A DNA stretch of 64,000 bases, taken from the NCBI RefSeq assembly GCF_026262505.1, contig NC_067203.1:434001-498000 (forward strand), written 5' to 3'. Of this stretch, positions 28,551 through 38,782 are shown piece by piece. The translations under genes and the position numbers were made by a program. A model generated the notes under the pieces. It did no database searches. It worked only from the letters and a program-made list of their open reading frames with translations, and was not told the DNA's origin. Within the stretch, counting starts at the first letter, position 1. Each line of letters begins with the position of its first letter. This DNA comes from Trichomonas vaginalis G3. Its lineage: Eukaryota > Parabasalia > Trichomonadida > Trichomonadidae.

Positions 28551-30190
28551 ATGACGACTAACTATTTGGTGCCAAACACTAAACCGATTAATGGAAATGT
28601 GTTTCATTCATTCGAAAAGATAAATGAAATATTCGCAAAGAATGACGGTAGAAGATATTATAGAGAACTTGAAAGTTCATGCTATGACTCTGATGCTCCA
28701 TATTTTGATGATAAACAAACTCATTTAAGAATTACAAATCCGGCTCATGATGTGAACCAATTAGGTGACACATATATTAAACGCAAAGTTAAAGCAACTC
28801 TAGTTTCAAATAAAGCTTTCACATGTGATGCCGCTTTTAAATGCATGCGTTTATTCGTTGGTTACAAATCATCAAATCAAAGCTTTAAACAATTAGAAGT
28901 AGAAACCGAAAGAGGTGATGCCGGTTATCTTCAGATGGATTGCGCCCGTGAATCTTTCGCATTTGCAACATATAAACCAAAATCAGAAAGGAAAGTTAAA
29001 AAGTTTGTTCATTCGTTATATAATAATGTTCAAAAATATGATAACTCAGTATGTGGTAAATATATTGACCCTTCAGAAGTTTTCAAGAAGCAAATGAAGA
29101 AGTTGATGTCACTTTTGATATGATTATTCCGGTAAATGATTTGTTAGCATTTCAGGCGTTCGATGATTATCCTAAATCATTTGGTGATATCATTCTTAAA
29201 TATTATGTTTTCAGGGATACTTTAGTATTTTGTCAGGTTGACCCGTTAAGAGTTGCTGATTTACAAAATTACGTTTATGAAAAGATAACTGATGAAAATT
29301 ATGAAAAGATTATGAATCATGTTTATAAATATGATCGCAAATTCCAACAAATCGGACTTCCTGCCAAATTAATTACAAGCTTAGCCGCTACATCTGCTGA
29401 CGCAACAGTTGATGACGTTATTATTTCATGCACAAAGATGGAAGTTTTAGAGGATAAATGCATTACACCAGGATACGGTTTAATTGAAGAATCAGTTAAA
29501 GCAATACCACGTTTATTCAGTAAGGAAGATCCATTCATGATTCCAGCTCAACATATTGACGTTCGTTCACTAAATGGAGGTTGCATCACTCCTGAAGGTA
29601 TTAGCTCAGATTTCTCATACGCTCTTCATAATGTTACAGATGTTGTGTTAACATTTCCGAAGAATGCAATGCAAAGAACAGTTTTAGAAAATCCAATGCT
29701 TCGAGGTCTTCAGGTCACTATAGATTCCAGAAACTTCCCCGATCAAGCGATGACCACAGTGGGTGACATATTCTTTACACGTATGCTTCAAGCTTCTGAT
29801 TTAGATGGAGTGAATGAATGCACGGAAGAATACGAGGACTCATTAACTAGACCACTGAATGATGATAATGGCACGCCATTAGCTAGAACATGGAAAGACC
29901 AAACTTCATTCTTATGCACTATTCCAGTTCAACGTGATGGAGCGGGTATATTCTTTGATGGATTAGAAACTTTCAACTCACAAGTTACAGTACAAGTGAA
30001 AGCTTATCCAATCATTCAGGGTGAAAATGACACTTACTGTTCAAAGGTGACAAATCCTCCTCAGGTTTGGTTTACTAGGACTACATATTGGACATGGACA
30101 CCGGATGAAGGTTTGAAATATCATCCAACAGGTACACCACCACAGTATAGAAGTTCATATGATGAAATATTGATGAATAGAAATGTTTAA
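28551..30190 (+). pseudogene. Polinton B: major capsid protein block (double jelly-roll type)
   Basis: About 545 codons, ATG at 28551 in TAAATG context. Strand-rich with corresponding segments to the A capsid block in the same order, and an ending rich in Pro/Tyr (TPPQYRSSYDEIL). Located immediately upstream of the packaging ATPase, the usual morphogenesis-module neighbour. Read in more than one frame. Confidence 0.65.
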
Positions 30191-30214
30191 AATTATAAAT
30201 TTATTTTTGATTAA

Positions 30215-31042
30215 ATGGATTTAAATTCATCCACCCCTTATGAAGAATTAGCAGGAGTATATAATACATACGTAGATGATATGATTAATGAAGCATTGAG
30301 TGATAATAGAAATGCTCTATCTAAGGAAAAATTAATGAAAATTCCATATTCTGAATGTTACTTAAATTCAATCACTGCAGCAATTGGTAAACAAAATAAA
30401 GGTAAAACATTAACGATATTAAAACAAATTATCATTATTGCTAACACTTCCCCCTATTCACATGTGTTAATTTATATCAACCGTTCAGGTTCACCTTCAG
30501 ATGATACATTTGAATCTTTAAAGCATTTAATCAAAATTCCAATTATTTATTTATCACAAGAAGAAGCAGAAGATTATTTAAAAAACTTTTTAATGTATAA
30601 AGAATTATATAATACAATCAAGAAGCAAGGATTAGAGGATAAAATTATTGATAAACAACGGGATGAATTATTTGAAACACTTTCTATTTCAAATTTTGAT
30701 AGAGAATTTTTGCATTCACTCATTTTTCTAGATGATGCAGTGAAATCAAAACTAATAACAAATGAGAAATCATATTTTAATCAGTTATTAACTCAATGTC
30801 GACACATTCAGTGTTCATTCTTCATGGCTGTTCAATATTTCAAAGCATTAAGCACAAACATTAAATCAAATCTATCAACACTTTTCATTTTCAGTGGGTT
30901 TAGTCGTCAACAGTTGAACGTTATGCTTTATCAAGTGAATTTACCAATGAGCATTAATGAACTTTACACACAATATCAGCAATTAGGTGAACATGGAAAA
31001 ATAATAGTTGATTTAAATAAAGGAAGTGTTAAATTTGATTAA
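30215..31042 (+). CDS. Polinton B: A32-like genome packaging ATPase
   Basis: 275 residues, ATG 30215 in TTAAATG context. Walker A GKQNKGKTLTIL is near residue 57 and Walker B SLIFLDDAV near 168, followed by QLLTQCRHIQCSFFMAVQYF, the sensor strand and helix of FtsK/HerA-type packaging ATPases. Similar in layout to the A enzyme but with low sequence similarity, consistent with separate Polinton lineages. The frame is open throughout. Confidence 0.85.
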   Translation: MDLNSSTPYEELAGVYNTYVDDMINEALSDNRNALSKEKLMKIPYSECYLNSITAAIGKQNKGKTLTILKQIIIIANTSPYSHVLIYINRSGSPSDDTFESLKHLIKIPIIYLSQEEAEDYLKNFLMYKELYNTIKKQGLEDKIIDKQRDELFETLSISNFDREFLHSLIFLDDAVKSKLITNEKSYFNQLLTQCRHIQCSFFMAVQYFKALSTNIKSNLSTLFIFSGFSRQQLNVMLYQVNLPMSINELYTQYQQLGEHGKIIVDLNKGSVKFD

Positions 31043-31082
31043 CTTTTTATAATTAATTTTTATTTTTTATTTATAATTAAAC

Positions 31083-31990
31083 ATGACAGAAATAGCAAAT
31101 CTTCTACAGGTTCCATTAAAACAAGGACAAACAAAAAGGGTGCATATAATAGAACTATGAAAGTTCCTGATGGAATGAAAGAATTAGTTCATATTGTTGC
31201 TGGTCTTCAAAAAGATGTTAAACAAATGAGAAACGTTTTAACATTACCAGAAGCTCAAGCATATGCCAAACGTCATGGTCCAAATTGGGAAGCACACGAA
31301 GCAGACATTACGGGTCCAAATGGAAAAACCTGATGTATAAATGAAGTTTTCGTTACTGATGGTCAAGGAAATATTAAAGTCATAAATGGTTATAAATTAA
31401 CTATGTCTGATTATCCTAAACGTAAAGCATATAATGAACGTTATCCTATGCAATTTGATGAAAATGGAAAAGCTGTTAAACAATACATTGGAGAAGGTGA
31501 AAATGGTCCAATTAATTCATACCGTCATAATCCATATTCTTATTTCAATGAAGAATTAAATGCTATTGAAGAGGGACCGGATGGATTACCACGATATTCT
31601 AACCAGTTTGATGGTCAATATGCAAATATTAGACCTGAAATTTCAGCTAAGAAATTCTTTAAAGTTGCTTTATTCGATCCAGTTTTCGCAAATGTTAAAG
31701 ATGAACTTAAACATCAATTCCAACCAATTATAGTAGCAAGAATTGCATCAGGTGCTTTATCTCAAGCATTCAAAGATTTAATTAAGAAACCATTGTATCA
31801 GCAACGAGGTTTAACTTATGATTTAGTTAAGGAATCAGATAAAAGAAAATTTGAGAAATCAGATGATTATAAGAATGCAATTAATGAATATATTTGGTCT
31901 ATTAATTTCGATGAAAATGCTAAAAATCAACTTCATGAACAAATACAGGGGAATAATAGATTCAAAAGTTCCAGCAAAATAAAAGTTTAA
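31083..31990 (+). pseudogene. Polinton B: unknown, probably structural protein block
   Basis: Starts [20 protein letters not shown]. Later segments include YIGEGENGPINSYRHNPYSY and AKKFFKVALFDPVFANVK. Lies between the ATPase and the CCG-motif gene on the same strand. No family recognised; broken. Confidence 0.4.
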
Positions 31991-32015
31991 ATATATTTTT
32001 TTTATTCGATTATAA

Positions 32016-32689
32016 ATGAGAAGACGTTTCACTAGTCAAAAGAACACTAACGCAAAAGCAGAGATTACGGTTGGTTATAACGTAAATGATGATAAATCAC
32101 GAATTTTTCAAAATGTTAAAGTTAATGTTAGCCCCGAATTAACGAGGTCAGCAACTCAACCAAATTTATTAACTCGTGACTTACCGAAGAATGAGGAGGA
32201 GAATGAAGAAAACCATGAGAATGGAGACCCAATCATTTTATCTGAACCTGGTAAAGAACCTGTTGAAATTCCCACTTATCCAACATACCCCCCACCTCTT
32301 TCATCAAACATCGAGAACCCATATAAAATAGACATTAATTCAGAATTAATGAAAATTTACCGTGATATAATAATTAATAATTATGATTCAATAATAAATT
32401 TAATTGACAATCCGGTTTAATTATTTTACCTTATGAATCATTAATTCACATTATCGCCATTCTTTGTGATGTTCAAGATTCAGACGTTAAGATTCAATTT
32501 TTCATAGATGATGAGGTTTCATGCTGCGGAACAGTTGCAAAAATAAATCCTATAAAGGATATTAGCACAATTAAGATATCAAAGAACGGAACAACAACTG
32601 AACTTCATTTAACATATAATGATATTTATAATAAAATAGTTGATGAATATAAAATATCACTTGAAAAATTCTTTGTTAAGACTATTTAA
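32016..32689 (+). pseudogene. Polinton B: CCG-motif conserved Polinton protein block
   Basis: Starts MRRRFTSQKNTNAKAEITVG in TAAATG context. The N-terminal half is disordered with a Pro-rich stretch (IPTYPTYPPPLSS). The C-terminal domain (SLIHIIAILCDVQDSDVKIQ, VSCCGTVAKI) matches that of the A gene at 7875. Function unknown; likely part of the virion module by position. Confidence 0.5.
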
Positions 32690-33164
32690 TATTCAAGCAT
32701 TAACATTATCGAATAATAATCCTTTGAATCATAATCAATAATAATTGACCTTTCACCAGTTTCTATTGTTTGTTTTATTTCTTTTTGTTCCCCACTATCC
32801 GGATCGGTCATTGTAATTGTTTTTGTTATAGTATCTGCTTTATCTTTAACTTCAATCTTTTTCCATCGGGATATTTAAACCAAAATTCCAAAAATTCGAT
32901 ATTGTCAATCTGTTCATATTTTAATCTATCAATTACATTTTTAATACCATCTGAAAATCTTATGAAATGGTCATTATATGGGTTTGATTGAACTAAATTT
33001 GAATGAAGTGAAATATAACCTGTTGATGAATATGACATTGACTCATATTTTCTGAAAACACTAAAATTTATAACATGAATGAATTTCTTATTCGTTGAAT
33101 TTATGAATTCTTGAGGTAATCTTATTCTAGTTTTATTTATCACTGGAAAATAACGCTTTACCAT
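32689..33164 (-). pseudogene. Polinton B: unknown minus-strand protein
   Basis: ATG at 33164 (MVKRYFPVINKTRIRLPQEF). Strand-rich, with SYSSTGYISLHSNLVQ and LEFWFKYPDGKRLKLK. Starts 20 bases from the divergent minor capsid gene. May correspond positionally to the A gene at 7437-7856. Family not recognised. Confidence 0.45.
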
Positions 33165-33184
33165 ATTTTTAATCGTAATAAAAA

Positions 33185-33892
33185 ATGTCAATTATCAATA
33201 TTATTTCGAATAATAACTGTGAATTAAATTTAACAGTTAGCGGAATTTATAATGTTACTCTCGTTTCTGTGAGTGGTAAATTTAATCCCATTCTTTTAGA
33301 CCCTTCAGATTATATATCATTTATTAAAGATGACCTTGAAAAAACGTATGATATGTATATAAATAATGTGATAACGAAATGGGATATTAACATGATTTTA
33401 AGTTATTTAAATGAATCATTTATCGTATGGTATGAAGAAAATTTTAAATCAAAACCTGATAAACTTTTTGAACTTGATGAAATAAATAACCTTATTAAAT
33501 TTCCGCTGAAAATTAAATTTTGTACTCCTCATCTTCGTTCATTGTTGGGGATATTAAATTTTGAAAAATGTTGGGATGTTTTGTATTCTGACACTGGTTC
33601 CAATTTCATTTTAATCAAATGTGATAAAGTTAATACCCCAATGAGATTTTCACATCAAACATTAGACCCTAATTCTTACCCATCAATACAAAACATTTTA
33701 TCCATCAACTTAAACACATTTTCTTTATCATATCCGTTTCAATTATCCGGGAATTCATTTATTCTTCATTCAAAAGATTTATCAAATATTAAATTTAGAA
33801 TAACTGACCTATTTGATTATGATTTAGAATTTATGAATGAAATATTATGGCAATTTCAAATAGAGAAAATAGCTGATGAGATAACAGATTAA
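33185..33892 (+). CDS. Polinton B: putative jelly-roll minor capsid (penton-like) protein
   Basis: 235 residues, beta-rich. It shares layout with the A gene at 8461: an early FxxLxPxDY-like segment (NPILLDPSDYISFI), a mid DLxxL region and a final strand pair (NIKFRITDLFDYDLEFM, WQFQIEKIADE). Same upstream neighbour (CCG-motif gene) as in A. The frame is open. Assignment by synteny and pattern. Confidence 0.55.
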   Translation: MSIINIISNNNCELNLTVSGIYNVTLVSVSGKFNPILLDPSDYISFIKDDLEKTYDMYINNVITKWDINMILSYLNESFIVWYEENFKSKPDKLFELDEINNLIKFPLKIKFCTPHLRSLLGILNFEKCWDVLYSDTGSNFILIKCDKVNTPMRFSHQTLDPNSYPSIQNILSINLNTFSLSYPFQLSGNSFILHSKDLSNIKFRITDLFDYDLEFMNEILWQFQIEKIADEITD

Positions 33893-33916
33893 ATATTTAT
33901 TTTTAAATCATAATAA

Positions 33917-35173
33917 ATGATTAAACAACAGCAACCACAACAACTTAAGGCACAAAACACCCAGGTCCCTCAGACCATTACATACGCCATATATGCATAT
34001 AATTCAAAGACGGCAGAACAAACGCAAAGGTTGAAATATGGAGATTTGGAGATAGTATTGAAAAATGACCATTTCGAATTCGTTTGCAAGGGTGGTGCAG
34101 TGATATCAAATATAAAAGAAATTTTATTTATGAATTCTAAAATTAAAGGTATAACGGATGATATAACATCAATTCCACCAGAAGAACAGAGATATTACGC
34201 ATTAAATGCATTTCCTAAAGTTTTGAAGATTGGAAGATTTAATTTAAATGAGGAATTCATAGAAGGTTTCCTAAATGACATAATGAAGAAGGTGGATAAG
34301 GAATATGTTAACGATGAGTTAGAGAAGAAGGCAAATTTGGTTTATGTTGATGAAAAAGATAATGAAATTAAAGAAAAGGTTGAATGGTATCATGAGTGGA
34401 CATCGGAGACTTTTAAAGTTAAAGCTGATACAGAATGGGTTTCAGGATGTTTAGACCTTAAAGCAGATAAGAACCATACACATAACTTCTTCTCAACTGT
34501 TGCTATAGAAAGTATTGAAGGAACGGTTGACGGAACTGATGGGGATGCATTATATTATAATCCTCCTAACTTTCCACAAGGTTTAACATCGAATGAAAAC
34601 ATAACAACGATGAAAAAAATTAGCTGTAAAAATGTTTATGTCATGGATGATGAAAATAAAGTTAAATTCACTGCTCAAGATTTATATGATAAGAAAGCAG
34701 ACAAAACAGAGCTTCAAACATTAAAGACTGAAATACTTCAAACATTATATCCTGTTGGTTCTATTTATACGTCAATGAACTCAACAAATCCAGAAACAGT
34801 TTTAGGTTTTGGTACGTGGAAGCAGATTGTAGATAAATTCTTATACTGTGCTAGATATTCAAAGCAAACAGGGGGTTCGAAGAAAATTAAAGAAGCAAAC
34901 CTTCCACCGCACACTCATACAGGAACGACAAACACAACAGGAAATCATTCACATTCAATAACAAAAAGAGGTTATACAAATCTTGCAGCGGGTTCGGATA
35001 GATGGGGAATGAATAGATATGATATCACAACTGACCCAGTAGATTCAAGCACAGGTATTTTCTGTGGAACCGCAGGTAATCATTCACACACTTTCACAAC
35101 AAATCCAACAGGCTCGGGTAAAGATTACATGCCACCATTTGTGACTATATTCGCATGGTTCAGAGCTGCTTAA
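33917..35173 (+). CDS. Polinton B: phage tail-collar-like, fibre-type protein (intact frame)
   Basis: 418 residues, ATG in TAAATG context. The N-terminal ~115 residues are Gln-rich then globular. A helical/shaft region (KKVDKEYVNDELEKKANLVY, WYHEWTSETFKVKAD) is followed by a 200-residue C-terminus with the tail-collar signature: LYPVGSIYTSMNSTNPETVL, FGTWKQIVDKFLYC, NLPPHTHTG, GNHSHSI, GNHSHTF and the ending DYMPPFVTIFAWFRAA. The HxH clusters are typical of metal-binding trimeric fibre tips. It directly follows the minor capsid gene, so a receptor-binding spike is the natural inference. The C-terminal half is much closer to A and C than other B genes are. Confidence 0.75.
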   Translation: MIKQQQPQQLKAQNTQVPQTITYAIYAYNSKTAEQTQRLKYGDLEIVLKNDHFEFVCKGGAVISNIKEILFMNSKIKGITDDITSIPPEEQRYYALNAFPKVLKIGRFNLNEEFIEGFLNDIMKKVDKEYVNDELEKKANLVYVDEKDNEIKEKVEWYHEWTSETFKVKADTEWVSGCLDLKADKNHTHNFFSTVAIESIEGTVDGTDGDALYYNPPNFPQGLTSNENITTMKKISCKNVYVMDDENKVKFTAQDLYDKKADKTELQTLKTEILQTLYPVGSIYTSMNSTNPETVLGFGTWKQIVDKFLYCARYSKQTGGSKKIKEANLPPHTHTGTTNTTGNHSHSITKRGYTNLAAGSDRWGMNRYDITTDPVDSSTGIFCGTAGNHSHTFTTNPTGSGKDYMPPFVTIFAWFRAA

Positions 35174-35410
35174 AGTCCTGAGCTCCAAAAATGAGACAAC
35201 ATGACATTTTGACAACACAGCAGGATTAATGTTTAGGGTAGATGGTTAGATCTAACCTCATTTCTAACCTCATGATTTACAAACGTTTAACGTGATATAC
35301 GTTATGAATTTTCATGAATTTTATCGTTAATGTTTTCGTTAAGTGACTCAAAGAGTCCGGAGACAAAGTCTCATGGTTTCAGGTTATTCAATAATTAATT
35401 ATTTTTGAAT

Positions 35411-35494
35411 AACTGAAGGTGTCACCAGGTCACCAGGTCACCAGGTTAATTAACTTCTCTGAAAAAATGAGACAACATGACATTTTGACAACAG
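35411..35494. repeat. Left inverted repeat of the KilA-N cassette
   Basis: Contains GGTCACCA repeated in tandem, then TTAATTAACTTCTCTGAAAA and ATGAGACAACATGACATTTT. The inverse lies at 38335-38410 and differs by one 8-bp GGTCACCA unit. A partial extra copy precedes it at 35188-35220. Confidence 0.8.
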
Positions 35495-35504
35495 TCCTGG
35501 AAAT

Positions 35505-35570
35505 AAATGTTTACGTTAATGTTTACGTTAATGGTTACGTTAATGGTTACGTTAATGGTTACGTTAATGT
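35505..35570. repeat. 12-bp tandem repeat GTTACGTTAATG
   Basis: Five to six tandem copies of GTTTACGTTAAT/GGTTACGTTAAT. TTTTGTCAAGACTTCTTCAT, shared with A, follows. No coding sense. Confidence 0.75.
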
Positions 35571-35739
35571 TTTGTCAAGACTTCTTCATCGTAATGAGTG
35601 TAAATGACCCAAAATATATTTTAGGGTAGAAGGGTAGATCTAACCTCATTTCTAACCTCATTTCTAACCTCATGAATTTTATATATTAATGTTTTCGTTA
35701 AGCCACTTTGTGCCGTCAGTCAGTCAGTCAGTCAGTTTA

Positions 35740-35970
35740 GGAAAGACTTTAGAAAGTTGTTGGAAAATAAGTCCTGGGAAGAGTATTATAAGGCATTTTG
35801 TGAAGAATATAGCAACCGCCGGAATTCAGACGGTTGTTTTTTTATACAAAATTCATGCAGGAAATTCTTGAGTTTTGGTTGAAAGAATACGGTCGAGCCA
35901 CTTTTGGCTCCACCTCAAAACAAGCATTTTATGAGCTTACTAAGGGTGTTATAAATGAATTCAAAGGTAT
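35740..35970 (+). pseudogene. KilA-N gene fragment in the cassette
   Basis: Matches the middle of the A KilA-N gene (16422-17045) in DNA and in translation (GKSIIRHFVKN in one frame, FLYKIHAG in another). Preceded by a short CAGT microsatellite (about 35717-35738). A relic only. Confidence 0.65.
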
Positions 35971-36175
35971 TTACATACATCCTGACCTCGTTCATTTTGT
36001 TGCTGAATTCAGCAAAAATAATGTTTAGGGTAGATGGTTAGATCTAACCTCATTTCTCACCTCTTTTCTACCCTCATTTCTACCCTCATGAATTTTCATG
36101 AATTTTCATGAATTTCCTTAAGACAGAAGAAATAAAGTTAGTTTTATTTTTATTTTTTTATTTTGTATAAAAGAT

Positions 36176-36972
36176 ATGATTTCAACAATCGGCACAACAA
36201 CAATTCAAGCCACGAACGGTGGGACTCTGTCCACAACTACGGCACCAAATTCATTAATCATGAATCCTACGTCAATGTTGGTAGAGATGAAAAACTTCAT
36301 TCCTTCTTCATATACTTTTGAAACAGAAATACAAAGAATAAAGCAAGAACTTTTAACAAGTAATTTAGACTGTAGTGCGAAAGATGAAACAAATGGAGAG
36401 GAGCTATATGAAATGCAAGATATCATAGACCATTTGCCTAAATTACCGGAAGTTCAGCAACAAAAACTAACTATTCCTGAATTCGATGAAATTGAAGTTA
36501 AAGTTACTGATTCAGTAGAAATAAAGAAGTTCATACGTAAAGTAAATTATGAATTCCTTGGTTTCATTGCAACCATAAAGTTATGAACAAAGATTGCGAC
36601 ATGGTTTATAAAAACATTTCTGACATATATAAATCTGAGGAGTTTAAGACTTACGATAACTTTGTTTCATTAGTTGCTGAATGTGTATGGCAGATAAGAG
36701 ATAAAGACAGAAGAGGCAAAGTATGGAACGAACAGATAAAACCAACTGCTTCAGATTTAAAGAAAGCCATTGATGCTTTAGTTATTTTAGCTGGTAATGT
36801 TTCAATGTATAACGCAAAAATGAATCCGCAATGTTCAAAATGTAAAGCAGCAATGAGGAAATATAACTACTCCGTCAAAGAGATAGAAAGAATGAGAAAC
36901 GATTACGCAGACTTAAAGAAAGAAGCAGAAAAGCCAGCAGAAGATAAAATAGACATGTTGACATTTTCTTAA
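36176..36972 (+). pseudogene. Polinton B cassette: unknown CxxC coiled-coil protein block
   Basis: Homologue of A 15307-16085 (MNPTSMLVEMKNFIPSSYTF, QIRDKDRRGKVWNEQIKPTA, PQCSKCKAAMRKYN). Preceded by a TTTTTATTTTGTATAAAAG leader. Broken. No family recognised. Confidence 0.5.
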
Positions 36973-37305
36973 TAAAAACTATCCAACAGCATGATTTCCT
37001 TTTATCTGACGTCAAGAAGAAGTATAAAGAAACTTTCGGCATTGTTAAAATTTTTGATATATTAACTGAAGAAATAGAAGCTACAAAAATATTTAAAATT
37101 TCACGAATTCATAACGTATATCACGTTAAACGTTTGTAAATCTTGAGGGTAGAAATGAGGGTAGATATCAGGTTAGATCTAACCATCTACCCTAAAATAT
37201 ATTTTTATTGAATTCAGCAACAAATTTCATGAATTTCATTAGTTAGAAAAATAACGCTAATTTTATTTTCTAAGAAAAATTTTTATCTTGTATGTAAGAA
37301 CAGAA

Positions 37306-37917
37306 ATGACAAACATTGAGTTTGAAACAGTTAGAAAGATAGACAATGACACCAAAGTGTTTAGAATAGGTGATTTAAACGTAAGATACTCAAAGAAATA
37401 CAACAAATATTCTTTGTCAGACATTATAACACCATCTGGAAAGAAAACAAAGGACTGGGTTAGAATTGCTTCTACTCAGAAAATTTTGACAAGAAATCCT
37501 GAGCTTATGATATCAGTAGCATTTCATGGAACAAGAGCATATCTTATAGACAAAAGTCTTATACCAATAGTTTTGTTATGGTTAGACCCAGTTGTTGGAT
37601 ATAACTTCATAACATATGGTTCATTCGACTCAGAACGTTGCAGTGAAGGCTTACTTTACATCGTTCAGAAACCGAAGGACTTCAATACAAAGAGATATAA
37701 GATAGGAAGAACATATAATATAACTCAAAGATATGACAGTACAGTCAATAGAGTCAAGGTTGTGTTCGTTAATGATATGAGAGCTGCAGAAACAGAACTA
37801 CTTGAAAAGTTTGAGAAAATGTATGGTGCTCCCATGAAAGGTAAAGAAACGTTTGAAGTAGATGAGATAGATAAAGCTATAAAATTATTTGACGAAGTTG
37901 CTGAAAAATACATGTAA
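37306..37917 (+). CDS. Polinton B cassette: KilA-N-like protein with GIY-YIG (T5orf172-type) domain
   Basis: 203 residues with an open frame. The N-terminal ~110 residues have the KilA-N-related pattern NKYSLSDIITPSGKKTKDWV, then RNPELMISVAFHGTRAYLID and VLLWLDPVVGYNF. The C-terminal ~90 residues resemble T5orf172: GLLYIVQKPKD, YKIGRTYNITQRYDST, then the AAETELLEKFEKMYG helix. Proteins with this layout act in large DNA viruses as DNA-binding, possibly DNA-cutting, regulators. The A copy is at 13893-14503. Confidence 0.65.
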   Translation: MTNIEFETVRKIDNDTKVFRIGDLNVRYSKKYNKYSLSDIITPSGKKTKDWVRIASTQKILTRNPELMISVAFHGTRAYLIDKSLIPIVLLWLDPVVGYNFITYGSFDSERCSEGLLYIVQKPKDFNTKRYKIGRTYNITQRYDSTVNRVKVVFVNDMRAAETELLEKFEKMYGAPMKGKETFEVDEIDKAIKLFDEVAEKYM

Positions 37918-37997
37918 AGCGTTTATTTTTGGTCTTTTGTGAAAGTCAGAAAATAACGTTAGTTTTATTTTTATTTATTTTGTATGAAATAACAGTA

Positions 37998-38316
37998 ATG
38001 TCAACATCAGAGAACACAACAACTGCTATCGTTCATGAAGCCATAAATGAAGAATATGAATACATACAGTATAACAAACAACTTCGCCTCATTCGTTCGG
38101 TCAAAGATGATATGTACCAGATGCAAAGTATAATGAATGCTCTTCGTTCTACAAAGCAAGCATATCATTGGTTTGAAAACCAACAGACAAAAGAAATTTT
38201 AGAAGAATTTCCTCATATGATTGCTTCCCTCGGAAAACCGAGAGAAGAGATTCCATTCGAAAATCGCAAGAGGGTAGAAATGAGGGTAGATATCAGGTTA
38301 TTCAAAAATAATTCAT
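37998..38316 (+). pseudogene. Fragment of the KilA-N/MSV199-like gene in the cassette
   Basis: N-terminal portion homologous to A 12995-13801 (TTTAIVHEAINEEYEYIQYN, STKQAYHWFENQQTKE), joined at its end to a palindromic repeat and the right inverted repeat of the cassette. Confidence 0.6.
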
Positions 38317-38477
38317 AACTGCCTTCCTCCTGTGCTGTTGTCAAAATGTCATGTTGTCTCATTTTTTCAGAGAAGTTAATTAACCTGGTGACCTGGTGAC
38401 ACCTTCAGTTCTTCAAAAATAATTCATAACTGCCTTCCCCTTAATCCTCCTGTGCTGTTGTCAAAGAGGAATAAAAA

Positions 38478-38762
38478 TTAAATTTGGATTGAGTTTAAAA
38501 ATTCATCTTTATTAAATTCATCTCTTCCAATCAATTTATTTATTCTATTAAATTCTTTTATTTTTGCTTCACTCAGTTTAAGGATTGAACGGTAAGTTTC
38601 TAACTTTTCAATTATTTCTTTATCGTTTTCGATTATTTCTTTATCGTTTTCAACCCCACCACATTGCGGCTTCTTTTTGTAATAGCATATTTTTGATTTA
38701 ATTCTGTTTAGTTTCTTTTTATATTCATCGTCTGGACTCTTGGATGCTTCATTGTCACTCAT
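38478..38762 (-). CDS. Polinton B: small charged protein
   Basis: 94 residues from ATG 38762 (MSDNEASKSPDDEYKKKLNR). Contains a perfect in-frame duplication NDKEIIENDKEII and a helical tail. The leader ATTTTTTTTATTTCGTAAGA resembles that of the polymerase block start at 46079. Unknown function. Confidence 0.5.
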   Translation of the reverse strand: MSDNEASKSPDDEYKKKLNRIKSKICYYKKKPQCGGVENDKEIIENDKEIIEKLETYRSILKLSEAKIKEFNRINKLIGRDEFNKDEFLNSIQI

Positions 38763-38782
38763 TTCTTACGAAATAAAAAAAA

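Larger units (their letters stand above)
35233..38300. repeat. Five palindromic GGTTAGATCTAACC-type repeats in Polinton B
   Basis: Copies at about 35233-35272, 35621-35672, 36025-36090, 37145-37194 and 38269-38300 (the last partial) punctuate the cassette genes, exactly as in the matching A cluster. Outside the KilA-N regions I do not see this repeat in B. Confidence 0.8.
35186..38465. mobile_element. KilA-N cassette inserted in Polinton B, with its own inverted repeats
   Basis: About 3.3 kb between the collar-like gene and the integrase side of B. It holds a KilA-N fragment, the block homologous to A 15307-16085, the KilA-N/GIY-YIG gene and a piece of the A 12995-13801 gene, in the same order as in A but inverted as a unit. 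Its edges carry about 80-bp inverted repeats (35411-35494 and 38335-38410). Family unknown; it behaves like a passenger module shared among Polintons. Partly decayed. Confidence 0.65.
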
